Shown here one piece after another: positions 51,031 to 62,463 of a stretch of 64,000 bases of DNA (positions within the stretch are counted from its first letter, which is position 1; the number at the start of each line of letters is the position of its first letter). The DNA lies in assembly GCF_019399895.1 (NCBI RefSeq), contig NC_091875.1, positions 3,286,001 through 3,350,000 on the forward strand, read 5' to 3'. Origin of the DNA: Cardiocondyla obscurior (taxonomy: Eukaryota; Arthropoda; Insecta; Hymenoptera; Formicidae). The translations under genes and the position numbers were made by a program. The notes under the pieces were generated by a model. It saw only the letters and a program-made list of their open reading frames with translations. It was not told the DNA's origin and did not search any database.

Positions 51031-51090
51031 CTGCTCAAGTCGAGTATATAAACCGCCCCTCGACATGTCCACGCGTAAGGAGTAGCAGAG
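51031..51090 (+). promoter_or_regulatory. TATA-box promoter candidate (TATATAAACC)
   Basis: TATATAAA at 51045-51052 lies in a locally GC-rich context, with a start expected near 51075. The sequence after it runs into a 140-bp pyrimidine tract. No coding exon is recognised. Confidence 0.3.
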
Positions 51091-51175
51091 GCTGTGGAGG
51101 GGACGATCGAGTTCGGTAACGAGATTTGCTTGATGTCCACGATCGGTTTAAGTTGGGATCACGTTCGAACGTTTA

Positions 51176-51320
51176 ACCCTCTTTCTCGTTCTCGTGCTGC
51201 TTGGAGGACACGCATTTTCCTCTCTCCTTTTTCATCCCCCTTTTTTTTTCCCCCCCATTCGTCTCTCTCTCTCTAACCCTCTGTCTCTCCTCCCCTTCTC
51301 CTCGTTTCCCCTTAGTTTTT
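51176..51320. repeat. Long polypyrimidine tract
   Basis: About 145 bp dominated by C and T on the plus strand, including C- and T-homopolymers and (TC) runs. Overlapping open frames here simply read Ser, Leu, Phe and Pro and are not genes. Confidence 0.75.
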
Positions 51321-54300
51321 TTCTATCCTCGCACTCGCCCTTGCGTATCCTGCCACCCTATCCTATCCCTTCCCGTGTTACGATCGAGATAAAACGGATA
51401 GATCGCGTGTGCATTGAGAAAGAAGCTCGGCGTACAGGCAAAACGCTTTCGACCGCCCGCACGTATGATTTATTCCAGCGCGAAGCACCCACCAGAAATA
51501 TCAGATACCCCTAATGAATTTCTAGGCCCGCGTTTATGCACACGTACCACGCCGTTGCGTATGTGCGTGTGCTGTGCGACACCGATAAAGAAAAAAAAAA
51601 AAAAGGAAAAAAAATACTCGCCCGAAAAATTAAAATCAATTGTGACCTCGAAAAGCATTTGTTTACACACTCTCTAAATGTGAATCAGTGGAAAAAATCT
51701 CAGATGTAGTCAGTAAATTACACTGACGGTCAGGGGCATACTTAGCACTGATTATATCAGGGAATATAAACTGTTTTACATTTAGCAATGTTTAAGTTTC
51801 AACTCGTTTCGTTGAATGCATTCGGAAATTATAATTACATAATAATTACCGTCCGTCAAGTTAAATAAAAAAAAAATTGATGTCCGAATTATCTAGATTG
51901 ATACTACGTATACGTATTATTTTTTTTAAGACTTTCAGGCTGCAAGATTTTTCTTTAAAGTTCTCTAAAATTAAGATTTAATAAAAACGTTTGTTAAAAC
52001 GATATAAAACATTGACATTGAAGCGAGGACCACCTGCGAGTGATGAGAATTCCCGACGCCTGTGGAATAAATGATACGTGGCCCCGCATGAGATCGAAAA
52101 CGAGGAATATTCAGCATAGAATTCGCGAGAAATTAGGCGTGAAATGTACTCCCCTGTGCTTCAAATATTTTCGTCACGAACAAAATGCGTCTCTGGTTTC
52201 AGCCCGTGGCTTGGACGATTTTATCGAATGTCATTCGGAATTTCGCGCGCAGTTTCGTCGCGAGTTTCAACCGAGTGATAATTTCGAAACGCTCGTAATA
52301 CTGAGCGATGCGACAAGAGGTCCGAAAAAAAAAAAAGATTTAAATAATCATATATATCGGGCAGAGTAATAAATTCTGCAAGTCCGCGTGGTCCTCCCGG
52401 CATTCTACTACCCTAACTATTGCCTTCTATAAGCAATGGGGGTGAATCGGTGATATATGCCTTCCCTATAACAGCCAGAATCAAAACACCGACCACCCTC
52501 CGTAGCGAGATGTTTGTCCTTCGGCTACCAACTGCTGCAAGAGATAGTCCGGCATTGGTAATATCATTGCATTAATTAAATATAAATTAACGTATACGTA
52601 GTATCAATCTAGATAATTCGCAATTTTTTTTCCCCCTCTCAAAAACAAAAACGTATAAAATAAAAGAATTACAAAATACAACTAAACGACCGCAAAGTAA
52701 AATTAAAGACAACTTATATAATTTCTTTTTTTTTTTTTTAACTAAAGTATATATATTTTACTTTGCACAGCATACTCTAACGAGCCCGAAAAAGCTTGGA
52801 TATGCACGTGAGGATATTTCGTTTGTACAACACTTGAGAAAAGGTTAATGTGATAGTGCACATGACCGCGCCGAACATTATTATAATTCTAGTGCGACGT
52901 GCTGTATCTGGGCAAGAGCCGCGGGTCCTGGCGCAGAGGAGATTACGGCGATGTTGGCCGGACGCTGGCTACTTGACTGGTATTATAGATGTAATATCGT
53001 AAACAACATCCCTCTCAGTCGGTGGTAGCGAGGTCCGCACAAGTCACGGGGTACCGCGTCGGCTCGCCGCCGTTGCGCCGCGTCGGGTCAACGAGTGCTC
53101 AGCAGCGCCGGAACCCTTTTTGGACCGGACCCTTCATAAGCATTACCGATGTTTACTGTTGAATATTCATTCTTTAGTCGCTCGCGTTTTCGGCGACCTG
53201 TTCGCTGCCGTTGCGCAACCCGGAGAACACCGAGTGTCCACACATTATCCGATCTTATGCCGGGCTGACCATACCGCTTACAGCGATCCCTTGTCCGATT
53301 TTACATCGCGAGTTATCTCGGTGTGTATGCGCGACAACGTTCGTATATAATGTAATCCGTAATCCCGCGCTATTTGCACCTGACGTTAGGTGACGAGTTT
53401 GCATTTTGCGGAGTGTGTATCAATGACGTGATATATTATAAATGCAGCGTGTCGCGTGTGCTTAAAAAATTTTCCCTCCCTGCTCGTTACTTTTTAAATC
53501 GTTAGAAGCTCGCCGTAGTATTACCGCGGGAATAGTAAAATAGATCTCCCTACGTGGTATCCAGTTTTGCGAGTTACGATTAAAAGATCGGTACTGAGGT
53601 CCCGCCCAGGCCATGTCCCGGATTCTCAGTTCTTGGCAAGATTTTCGTACATATATACGAGAACTTGAAGAAAGAAAAAAAAAGGGGGAAGAAAAAAAAA
53701 GGAGAGACTCAGTGAGTCTAGCATATTCAAGAAAATTAACTATTAGATTACGTATTTGAATCAGTCTCCAATGTCTCGAGAATTCTTTCAAAACTTATAC
53801 CTATCGTTAGATACTTAAAGACTTTTTCTTACACGTAAATGTAGAAAATTTTTTTTTTTTTTATTTATTTTTTATATTTAATATAACTCGCCAATATCAA
53901 TACGCAAGAGAGAGAAAGAAAGAAAAAAAGAGGGCGGAGGGGGAGGACAAGAAAGAGAAGAAGAGAGAAGAGAAAGTATCGTCAAATGTTATCTGACGAC
54001 GTATGTGCAGTTCGAAGAATGAAGAAAGGGAAGCACATAGAAGGTAGAAGGGTGTACATAGTAGGCATACATAGGGGTTTGCATGGGCTGGAAGATTTTA
54101 TGGGGAGTCCCCTCCCGAGTATATTTCCTGATTGAGCGAACTAATCCACGCAAAGGAGGTTTTATCGAGGTATTCGCAATCGAAGAGGTCTCATCTATAC
54201 GAATGTCACATCAAGTGAGAACGTTCGATTAAGACGCATTCTAATAAAGTATGCTTCCACCAAAATGCGCGAGACTCATTCAACGAACATAGGCATCTAC

Positions 54301-56276
54301 TTTTATTACTAATAAATTATCACCCCGCGGCGTACGTAGCTTTGCAATATAAAAATTATTTTTGTTCCTCTCAAATTAATATTCGTAACTTTTTCCACAA
54401 AGAAAGAAATAAGTTCTTTTTTTTTATAAAAAAAAAAAAACAAAAAATATGCAACTATTCCGTAAAAATTTTATAATTATTTATAGACTAAAGCACGATA
54501 TATTTTGTTGTACTAATTAATTTTGTTAAACTAAATGCATCGCGGAAAAGGACAATCATCATTTAAGCGACAAATGACAAGTTCATTACATTCTAATGAC
54601 CGTAACTCCGAAGCCACCGGTTGAAGTCAATTCGATAGCAGTTAACGAATTGTTAGCAGAAGAAGGGTGAATAGAAAGGGTTTGCGGTTAACGCACGAGG
54701 GGGTTGACAGGGGAACGCATAATACATTGTTACGCCATTCATCAGCATTATACTCTCTCCCGGAACAGTAATTTTCTCTACAAAACCGACACTGGAATAA
54801 ATTGTTTTATAATTAAAATTATCCTATTAGCGTTACTAGTTTCGAATCGACCTGAAAAATCTATTGAATCACCGATGAGTTTATTTACCGATTTTTGCCT
54901 ATCGATTGTAAAATATAATTCAACGATACGTTCAACGCGAGCTACTTGTTTACCAGCGCACCACTTTGCCAAGCTACGGTCTCCGTTTAAATTGATTTTT
55001 AAATTTCTCTTATGACTCAACCACTTGTCTCTGACATCCGGCCGAAATAAAGATTCCCTCGGCACGTCGAGAGATATTGGGTACAAAATGGTTCAATAAT
55101 ATATCGAGATGAATATACACCCGGCAAGAAGCCCATGAGTAGCAGAACTCGGCAACTAGTCGACTAGAAGCGACTCTTCGCTCGCGTGGATATTAAACTT
55201 TGAAGATCGTCATTGCGTCGCTCGCGTTTCGCTTTGTCGCCTGACTCAGCAAGAGTCATTAATAACTTCGAAGAGGTAGATAAAGTGCTAAACACCGCCG
55301 GGCATGCCGTGTGCTTAGGCACACATCATTACCTTGGCTAAGATTCGATAAAGATTCATTGATACGTATGCTTACCGATGTCAAGTCGCAATTTATGTGA
55401 TTACACGGGACAAGTATTGACATACTGCGTTACGAAAAAAAAAAAAAAACAATTTATCTCAATTTTTAATTTTTAATTTTTATGCAGAACGAGAGAATAG
55501 TCTCAAATCTAAAATAGTTTCAAACATCCCCGAACTGATTTGAGTAGCAGCCTAATTTTAAGTGGTTTGATAAGTTTCAATTTAAAACTTTACACATATA
55601 TTCGAGAGAGAAACCTTGTCGCTCTATTTAAAAAAGGAAAAAAAAATTTACCTTTTCCGACAGAAAAATAAACTGTGAATAAAAGCACATATCATATAAA
55701 GCATATATGCGTAGATACTGACAACGGTAGTGCTTAATAGCGCTTAATGTATACGTTATCATTTTTCCCTGCTGAGTTATCGCTAATACTTATCAATGTT
55801 AGAGAAACAATTTATTGTAGCGAAATATAAACGAAGCGTTTCAATTAAAAAAAAAATAAAAAAAAGAAAGGAAAAATAAATAAACGATAATAAAGAAGAG
55901 AGAACATAATCACAATTGGCACGAGAATTTGTAATGTACGTATTAGTTGTTGCTTTGACATTTTTATCTATTAATAATTAATTGTACAGATAAAATCAGC
56001 GCAACTGGAAAAAGTTAAAATTATCGTGCGCCAATCGACGGAAGGTCGAATGAATTTTTTATGCCACGTCACATGTGCTATTGCACTAAGTACTTTCGTT
56101 ATTAACTTCGCCCGATAATGTACGTACAGCAGTTAACACGTCAGTGTATTTGTGAAAGAAGAAGTGTCGGACTGTCTCTCCGCTTATTCTCCCGCGTCAT
56201 CGTCTGGCATGACGTTTGCCAATTGTGTTTGTTGTGCAATATTAACATTTATTTATAATAATTAATCGTGTTAAGA
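51321..56276. other. Intergenic DNA between the pyrimidine tract and the DEG/ENaC gene
   Basis: No gene is supported. A GC-rich patch at 52880-53120 contains CTCAGTCGG near 53015, an initiator-like sequence, and could be a promoter. A purine tract lies at 53905-53980. Open frames (52040-52369, 54704-55015) lack motifs. The last few hundred bases should contain the channel gene promoter. Confidence 0.4.
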
Positions 56277-59200
56277 ATGAAAAGTGATAGGACGCAATCT
56301 CGACAACGTGTATCGAACGTGAACGCAAAATGTTGGAGCATTTTGAAAAGACAGGCAGCTGAGTTTTGCCAAAACACCGGATTGCATGGCTACAAGTACA
56401 TTAGTCAAAGTGAACGTTCTATGACAGAGCGGTATGTATCATGATTGGAAAGAGTGGAATAAAAGTGTTCGACAATAAATTAAATCTTCAAAGAAAAGAG
56501 AGAGAGAAAAAAAAAAGAAAAGCAATTTCTACGAACATTCTTTTACGACTTGGAATATAAAATTATTGGAATTAAAATTGATTTTATATAATTTAATTAA
56601 AATATTTAATTTATTTAATTAACGTTATTTATTATAGGATTATCTGGGCGATTATAGTATTTGTATCATTAGGTTGTGCTATCGTTTTAATGAAAATGGC
56701 TTGGCTTTATTTTGCCACCCATCCTACTTTGACTGTCATCGAAACAACTCATCATGGAATATGGAACTTCCCATTTCCCGCGATAACGATATGCGATATC
56801 AATCGCATGTCTTACAATCTGACGAAACAGTTTGTGGAAAATTTGTAAGTATTTAGTGCTGGTTTACTTACATTTGTGTATTCCAGTTAGGTTAGGTTGT
56901 TTTTTATGCTTCCGTCCGTCCGTCCTTCCTTCCTTCCTTCCTTCCTTCTTTCTGTGGCACTTGGCAGTATTCTGGATGATCCTGACGTCTTGTAGCACTC
57001 AAAATCACTTAACAGTATATAACACTTCTGTTTTTTTTTTGTGTCACTCGCGAGACGAACGACCGAGTTGAAAAAATGACGGTGGATTACCGCGGCGATT
57101 TTTTACGATTAAAGTAATGTACGTACAGCGAGATCACTTTTGCTTCTTCGATCAGTTCATATCGGCAATGCGAACGATACCGATAACTAGCGCCAAGCAA
57201 ACGAGACGACCGCGACGTAAAATGTTCCCCGCGCACTTAATTTTCCTCAAGTTCTTCAATAATCAGCTGCTCGGAACGGGATGAGTATCTCGGCCGCGAC
57301 GAAGAAGACTGCGAGGCGCGAAATCACCTCACGCTCTCGTAATGGCGGTCGCCGGAACTCACTGAACGCCGCTGAAGGAGATGGCGAGTGAAGCGAGTCG
57401 GAAACGCTGGACAACGGCGACGTTCGCGTTAGACGCTTCGCGCGCTGCACCCTCGACATAACCTTCTCTTTCCGAAGCACTTTTTCGAGCGACCAAACGA
57501 GGTACAGAACGACGAATGGAATGACACAGGAGTGCAAAAAATGATTGTCCGCTCCTTAGTCGACAACGTCGACACTTATTTGTACCCGAGACTATCCTAT
57601 CCGCGGTCAAAAATTCTCCGAATCACGGAGCAATTAACGACACGTCTTCGCGCCTGGGTCTTCGTAATTAGACTAAAATGGCCGTCAAAGATTTCGGCCC
57701 TTGGCGGGAAAGAGAGAACCGCGAAAAAAGTGAGACAGTCGATAAGTTCGATCGTCAATTGAACGCTGTCCATCTCGCGAGGACAGTCCGAGCGGAATTG
57801 TCGAAGCGTCGAGTTCAACGGCGAGATCATCTGTTTACGTTTTTTTTTTTTTTTTTTTTTTTACGTACTTGCTGAGCTTGAGGTATGTTCCCTCAAAGTA
57901 GAAGAGTGTCGTGCTCGACGTTCGAGCATGTTTTTTCGCGATTCTCGAGCTCAACCGTTACTTTCGAGCTCCCCAAGTCGTCGTTGTTAGAAAACTCGTG
58001 TTCGACTAAGCCACAAAAATAATCTAATAGCCTGAATATTTTTTTTTTTTTTTTTTTTTAATTTTTTTATTGCACGCTGTAACATTAACAGCTGACGTTT
58101 ACTTCTACTTGGTATGGCAAGCCAAGCTAGTTTTAGATAGGATAATATATTTTTTTTTTATGTGTAAATAAATTATTCTTTTTAATATATGTCGATTGTA
58201 TTTTTCATCAGAGAAACGCCAGCCAATGTTTCGAAAAATTATTTAATTCAAGAAATGCGGCTGATGAACGAATTATTACTGCCAGGAATATTCGGATACG
58301 ACGTTCAGAAAAATCTAACTTATTTACAAGACATTATAGACAATAACCATTTGTCTATACCTAATGTAATGAATTTGGTATGTATAGAAAACATTAATCA
58401 TGTATATGCATGTATAAAATTAATCGTTTCTTTTAGATAACACAAAACTGCAGCACTTTATTGACAATGTGCAAGTGGAAAGGCAAAACTGATCAATGTG
58501 ATAAATATTTTAAGCAAAGCTTATCACGAAATGGCCTGTGCTGCAGTTTTAATTACTACACTTTTCCAAATTCACCAGCATTAGACAAGTATGAGTATTA
58601 TCTCTGCAGAGTTAAAAGAGAAATTCTTAAGCTTTACACAAAAAATGTAAAATTTTTTTATTATTATATTCTATTTTTTTTTATATCGAAGTAAAAAGTA
58701 CTAAAAGCTTGTGAATATCAATATTCAATTCTGCATTATACAAATATTCGATATATATTTTATACATATATACATTTTTTTTTTTAATCAATCTAATGTG
58801 AATTTTTATTGTAGTGTGGAAAGATCTGCCGCTTGTGGATATGAATCTGGTATGAGCATAGTAATAAATGTTGATCCAAATAATTATCACGCTCCAACTA
58901 TTGGCGCATATGGAATAAAGGTAATTCAAACACCCGTATAAAAAAATCTAATTTTTACAATACATTACATTAAATTTTAACAGATCAACAAAAAGTTTCA
59001 TGCAACAACATTTTGTATTATATTCCCCGGTATAATTGGTTTTCTTTTTTATTAGAAATTTAATAATTAATACTTATTATAATGTGCTATTACAGGTCAT
59101 GATACATTACGCACTTGATTACCCAGATTTTGATACCGAAATTGAGTTAGTCAGATTAAATACTACACATTTTATAAGCCTTAATCCCACAGAAACGTAT

Positions 59201-59891
59201 GCGAAACGTGAGATGAAAGATATGCCAGTTTCTACAAGAAAATGCATACTCAACGATGAAACGGATAAAATTCTATACGCAAACGTCAAAGAGAGAAACT
59301 TAACTTATTCGGCATACTCGTATCACAATTGTCTCGCTGAATGTCGAGCTACCATCATAAGAGCAAAATGCGGTTGCATCCCTTATTTCGTGCCACAAAA
59401 CAGTAAGTTGGCGGATTATGTAAGAGGAATTTGTTTTAAAGCTTTTAAGGACAGAGATTACTTTTTCTTGGTATATTTTATAACTAAGAAAAAATAATTT
59501 GCTTCTTAATGTATTTTATATTAAATATTTATAAAATTAATAATAAAATTATTATTATTTTAGGTACTAGAATATGCAATCTTAAGGATGTTCAGTGCTT
59601 GACAAAATATAAATGTGAGTAACATAATATAGCAGTGAATTAAAATTATCAATCTGATTTTGATCATCGAGTTTTATAAATATGTATTTTATTTTACAGC
59701 ATTATTTGATACTTCATGGCCATCGATGGACGAAACTGTTATAAGTCTATTGAAAACGATAAACAACATAAATGAATCACCTTGCGGGTGTATACCAGAT
59801 TGTACCTTGTATTATTATCCTTTTGAAAGTTCTTATGGAAACATCGACACTACAACTTACTATTATAATGGCCGTTTCTCAAAGAATTCTC

Positions 59892-59927
<36 letters not shown>

Positions 59928-60324
59928 TTTAGTCGTAAATATAAAATATTAAATTAATACCGTCATTTTAACAATAATGCTGTTACATGTGTTATTGCAA
60001 TATTATTATTATTCTTTTGCAGTAACGGTACCGCTATTAGTATGCACAATCATACTCTAGTGCACATATATTTCAACGACTTGGTCGCTTTTCAGTATCG
60101 ACGGTCAGTTAATTATAATTGGCGTAATATTTTCGGTAAGATAAATTTTTATATAATTTTATGTAAAAAAATAATTAATGTGTAATAATATTTCAGCATC
60201 ATTCGGTGGTCTGCTTGGTTTATTCGCTGGCTTCAGTCTCATGTCTGTTTTCGAACTTCTATATTTTTTCGTAATACGCGTGATAACTGACGCATGTATT
60301 AATTCAAGGAAAACCCGACATTAA
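56277..60324 (+). CDS. DEG/ENaC (pickpocket-type) sodium channel subunit, 525 aa, 10 exons
   Basis: Plasma-membrane cation-channel subunit of the amiloride-sensitive family; in insects these serve sensing of mechanical stimuli, water, salt or pheromones. Exons: 56277-56431, 56638-56844, 58212-58377, 58437-58588, 58815-58920, 59096-59402, 59564-59614, 59700-59892, 60023-60135, 60197-60324; the 1578-nt sum is an exact frame. First membrane helix at about residues 53-77, followed by the post-M1 motif FPAITICD. The Cys-rich extracellular region includes NCLAECRATIIRAKCGCIP and CGCIPDCTLYYYP. The second membrane helix carries FGGLLGLFAGFSLMS, with the G-x-S selectivity motif at Gly495-Phe-Ser497. 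The C-terminal tail is short and basic. AATAAA follows at 60327-60332. I cannot assign a particular pickpocket number. Intron 2 (1367 bp) is unusually long and CpG-rich compared with the other introns. Confidence 0.93.
56911..56948. repeat. (TCCG)/(TTCC) microsatellite in channel intron 2
   Basis: Three TCCG units run into six TTCC units. Length-variable tract within the intron. Confidence 0.85.
57050..57990. other. CpG-rich insert inside channel intron 2
   Basis: This block is far richer in CG dinucleotides than the flanking AT-rich exons and introns of the channel gene. Open frames on both strands overlap (57256-57537, 57359-57610, 57597-57830), with no recognised domain. It may be an old transposon insertion, or an internal promoter. 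It ends near poly-T runs at 57839-57862 and 58040-58059. Confidence 0.4.
59895..59923. repeat. Poly-A run next to the exon 8 donor
   Basis: An A homopolymer of about 29 bases starts within the donor CG|GTAAAA of channel exon 8. Homopolymers of this length are prone to sequencing and replication slippage, so the exact count is uncertain. Confidence 0.8.
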
Positions 60325-60746
60325 ATAATAAAATACAGTAATAACATATAATATACCTAGAAGGTACAAGCTGTACTTTATTTAAAAAAAATTATTTATT
60401 TTAATTTCTTAATTTTATATCAGTCATGATAGAGAAAAGACCTCTTATTAAATATCGTTCGTCATGTTCAATGTGCGGGGACTTCAACCTAACCTAAAAC
60501 TTGAGACGCAAGAAAGGCGGCTAATCTCAATTCAACGTAACTTGCGCCGACTAATTATACCGTTCTATTTGAATACCAGCAAAAATTTATATTAAAATTT
60601 GATAAAGTGATTAATTGATCGTAAAATACACATAGAAACCGTATGGAGCAACCCTGAAACTTGAGCAACGAATGAACGAAAACAAATAGCTTTAAGAACG
60701 CACCACAATGCTCTAAGTGCAATCGGATTGGTCAATACTTCGACAC
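60325..60746. other. Between the channel gene and the foldback element
   Basis: Channel 3' UTR followed by unassigned DNA. Contains CAACCTAACCTAA (about 60486-60498), the inverse of TTAGGTTAGGTTG in channel intron 2 (56887-56899). These resemble two insect telomere units but are too short to mean much. No gene is seen. Confidence 0.45.
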
Positions 60747-61096
60747 TTACCGTCAGGAATGGCGTTCGTGGTGCTGCGACGGCGGCTAGAGTACGTGACC
60801 TTGGCGTTGTGTGCGTCGAATCTCACACGAAGCACGTGCGTACATGTTCCACAGAGCAACGGTCACAGAGGAATGAGGGAGAAGAAACGCGGCCTACTAC
60901 ACCCCCCCGCACTCGGTGACCGAGAGAGAGGGAAATAGTGGTAAGGCGCGTTCCCCCTCCTTCTCTCTCATTCCTCTGTGATCGGTGCTCTGTGGAATAT
61001 CTACGCATGTGCTTCGTGTGAGATTCAACGTACACCACACCAAGGTCACGTACGCTAGCCGCCTTGCAGCACCACGAACGCTATTCCTGACGGTAA
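60747..61096. mobile_element. 350-bp foldback element with about 137-nt inverted arms
   Basis: The left arm at 60747-60886 begins TTACCGTCAGGAATGGCGTT and the right arm at 60960-61096 is its reverse complement, about 90% identical by eye (roughly 14 differences including one indel). The central spacer is about 70 bp. The open frames that cover it on both strands are the same arm read in different frames, so they are not genes. No clear target-site duplication is seen. It has the shape of a foldback transposon or long MITE, and its transcript would form a long hairpin. Confidence 0.85.
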
Positions 61097-61133
61097 CGTA
61101 CATAAAACACATACATACCTTAGTTGAGTGAGA

Positions 61134-61622
61134 CAAGCTTGTTGTACTTAGAGAGCTGCTCTTCTTGTTCCTTCTGTCTTTCTCCGAAAAGTGTATAAAA
61201 ATTTATCTCAAAGATAGAAAATGCGAGAAAGTACAATTAAAATAAATAAATTTGCTATTAAATGGTAAAGTATCATTGTGTTAATGAATAATATTAATGT
61301 GAACAAAAGTTACTACTATCATTTTTCACGTACATACATACAAGACGACGTACGAGACAGTACCTTAAAAGATAGAAATATATCACAAAAGAGGCTTTTA
61401 AGTAAAGTAATCGTGAGTTATGAATGTGAAGTAACGATCGCTGACTTTTTTCATTAGTATATAATTCACATGTGGCTGCTAAAATATATATAGCGGTCGT
61501 GACTCCTGCGAGGAGCACAAAACGTGGTCTAGTTTTATCGAAAGTTTCATTGACAGCACAGCTCTTGAGCCTGACATTTACCCAATTGCATAAAGTACGA
61601 CAAAACTGCTGAAATATGACAA
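61134..61622 (-). CDS. Doubtful small minus-strand gene (unrecognised), two exon-like pieces
   Basis: Piece one, about 61611-61492: after an acceptor ATATTTCAG| the frame reads QFCRTLCNWVNVRL and a hydrophobic stretch RFVLLAGVTTAIYILAA that could be a membrane helix. It reaches a possible donor ACAT|GTGAAT. Piece two, about 61203-61136: a charged helix FGERQKEQEEQLSKYNKL followed by VSLN and a stop. The two have a coding look, but their phases do not join cleanly with the splice sites I can see. No family is recognised. It could be a small membrane protein or a remnant. Confidence 0.22.
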
Positions 61623-61629
61623 TTAGCAA

Positions 61630-62463
61630 TTAAGTATAAGACATGAGCATGCATTTAATGATACTGAACATTTATCAAACGTATCCTGATTGCTTATTTT
61701 CTTTTTTTTGCTTCTCCATTTAGGCTACATTTTATGGTTACTTGTCACATAATTTCATGATTGTTTATACATTACGTGTTTGACAAAATACAAACATTAA
61801 TAGGTGAGTGTCAACGAGATTTTCTATATGTCAAAGTATGAAGAATTTACAATTCTATCATTTAACACATTACCTTTTACTTATTTATAATAATAATGAA
61901 TGGGTTTGAGCTTTTTTAAAAATTATTAATAATAAGAGGGGGTTGATGCACAATTACAATCATTGTCACAGTAATTTTAAAATAGCAGGAAAGTAATAGT
62001 ATAATAAATATAATAGTTATAATGACAGTAACAGTAAGTATCATGAGTTTGTTGAGTTATTTTAATAATTTTTTTAATAACCATTCTAATCTATAATTTT
62101 TATTTATTTTCTACACAGATTACTTTTGTAGGTTACCTATGGATTTCTATGTACCACCAATAGTAGATTTTATTTCGAATATAATATAAGTTCTTTTATA
62201 TTAATTATTTCTCTCGTGTAATCATTTAATAAAGTTATATTTATGTACAACAACGCTTTATACTCAAAATCCTTTTTTATAGCATAAATTAATCTTGAAA
62301 GAACATTTGTCATAGCATTAAGAAAGTTAAAAGCAAGAATAGTTTATTATCAAAATTATCTTCTGTGGTAAAAAAAAAATTGTTTCTTATTTTTTGTGTG
62401 TCGCATTACATGTGTAAATATGTGAGAATGTTCTTTATAATGTGAGTTGTGTTTCTTACAGAT
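61630..62463 (+). other. Upstream region and probable 5' UTR intron of the SLC35G1-like gene
   Basis: AT-rich DNA. The transporter coding exon starts right after an acceptor, TTTCTTACAG| at 62452-62461, so at least one untranslated exon lies upstream. AATAG|GTGAGTG at about 61802 is a fair donor candidate. No other gene is visible. Confidence 0.45.

Noticed and set aside
51194..51514. 106-codon Ser/Leu/Pro-rich frame
   Set aside because: Product of the polypyrimidine tract; two other frames there are equally open.
56887..56899. TTAGGTTAGGTTG, resembling insect telomere repeats, with an inverse copy near 60486
   Set aside because: Only about two units each; expected by chance and not evidence of telomeric DNA.
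60717..61136. Several 63-79-codon frames with similar peptides on both strands
   Set aside because: All are the arms of one foldback element read in different frames.
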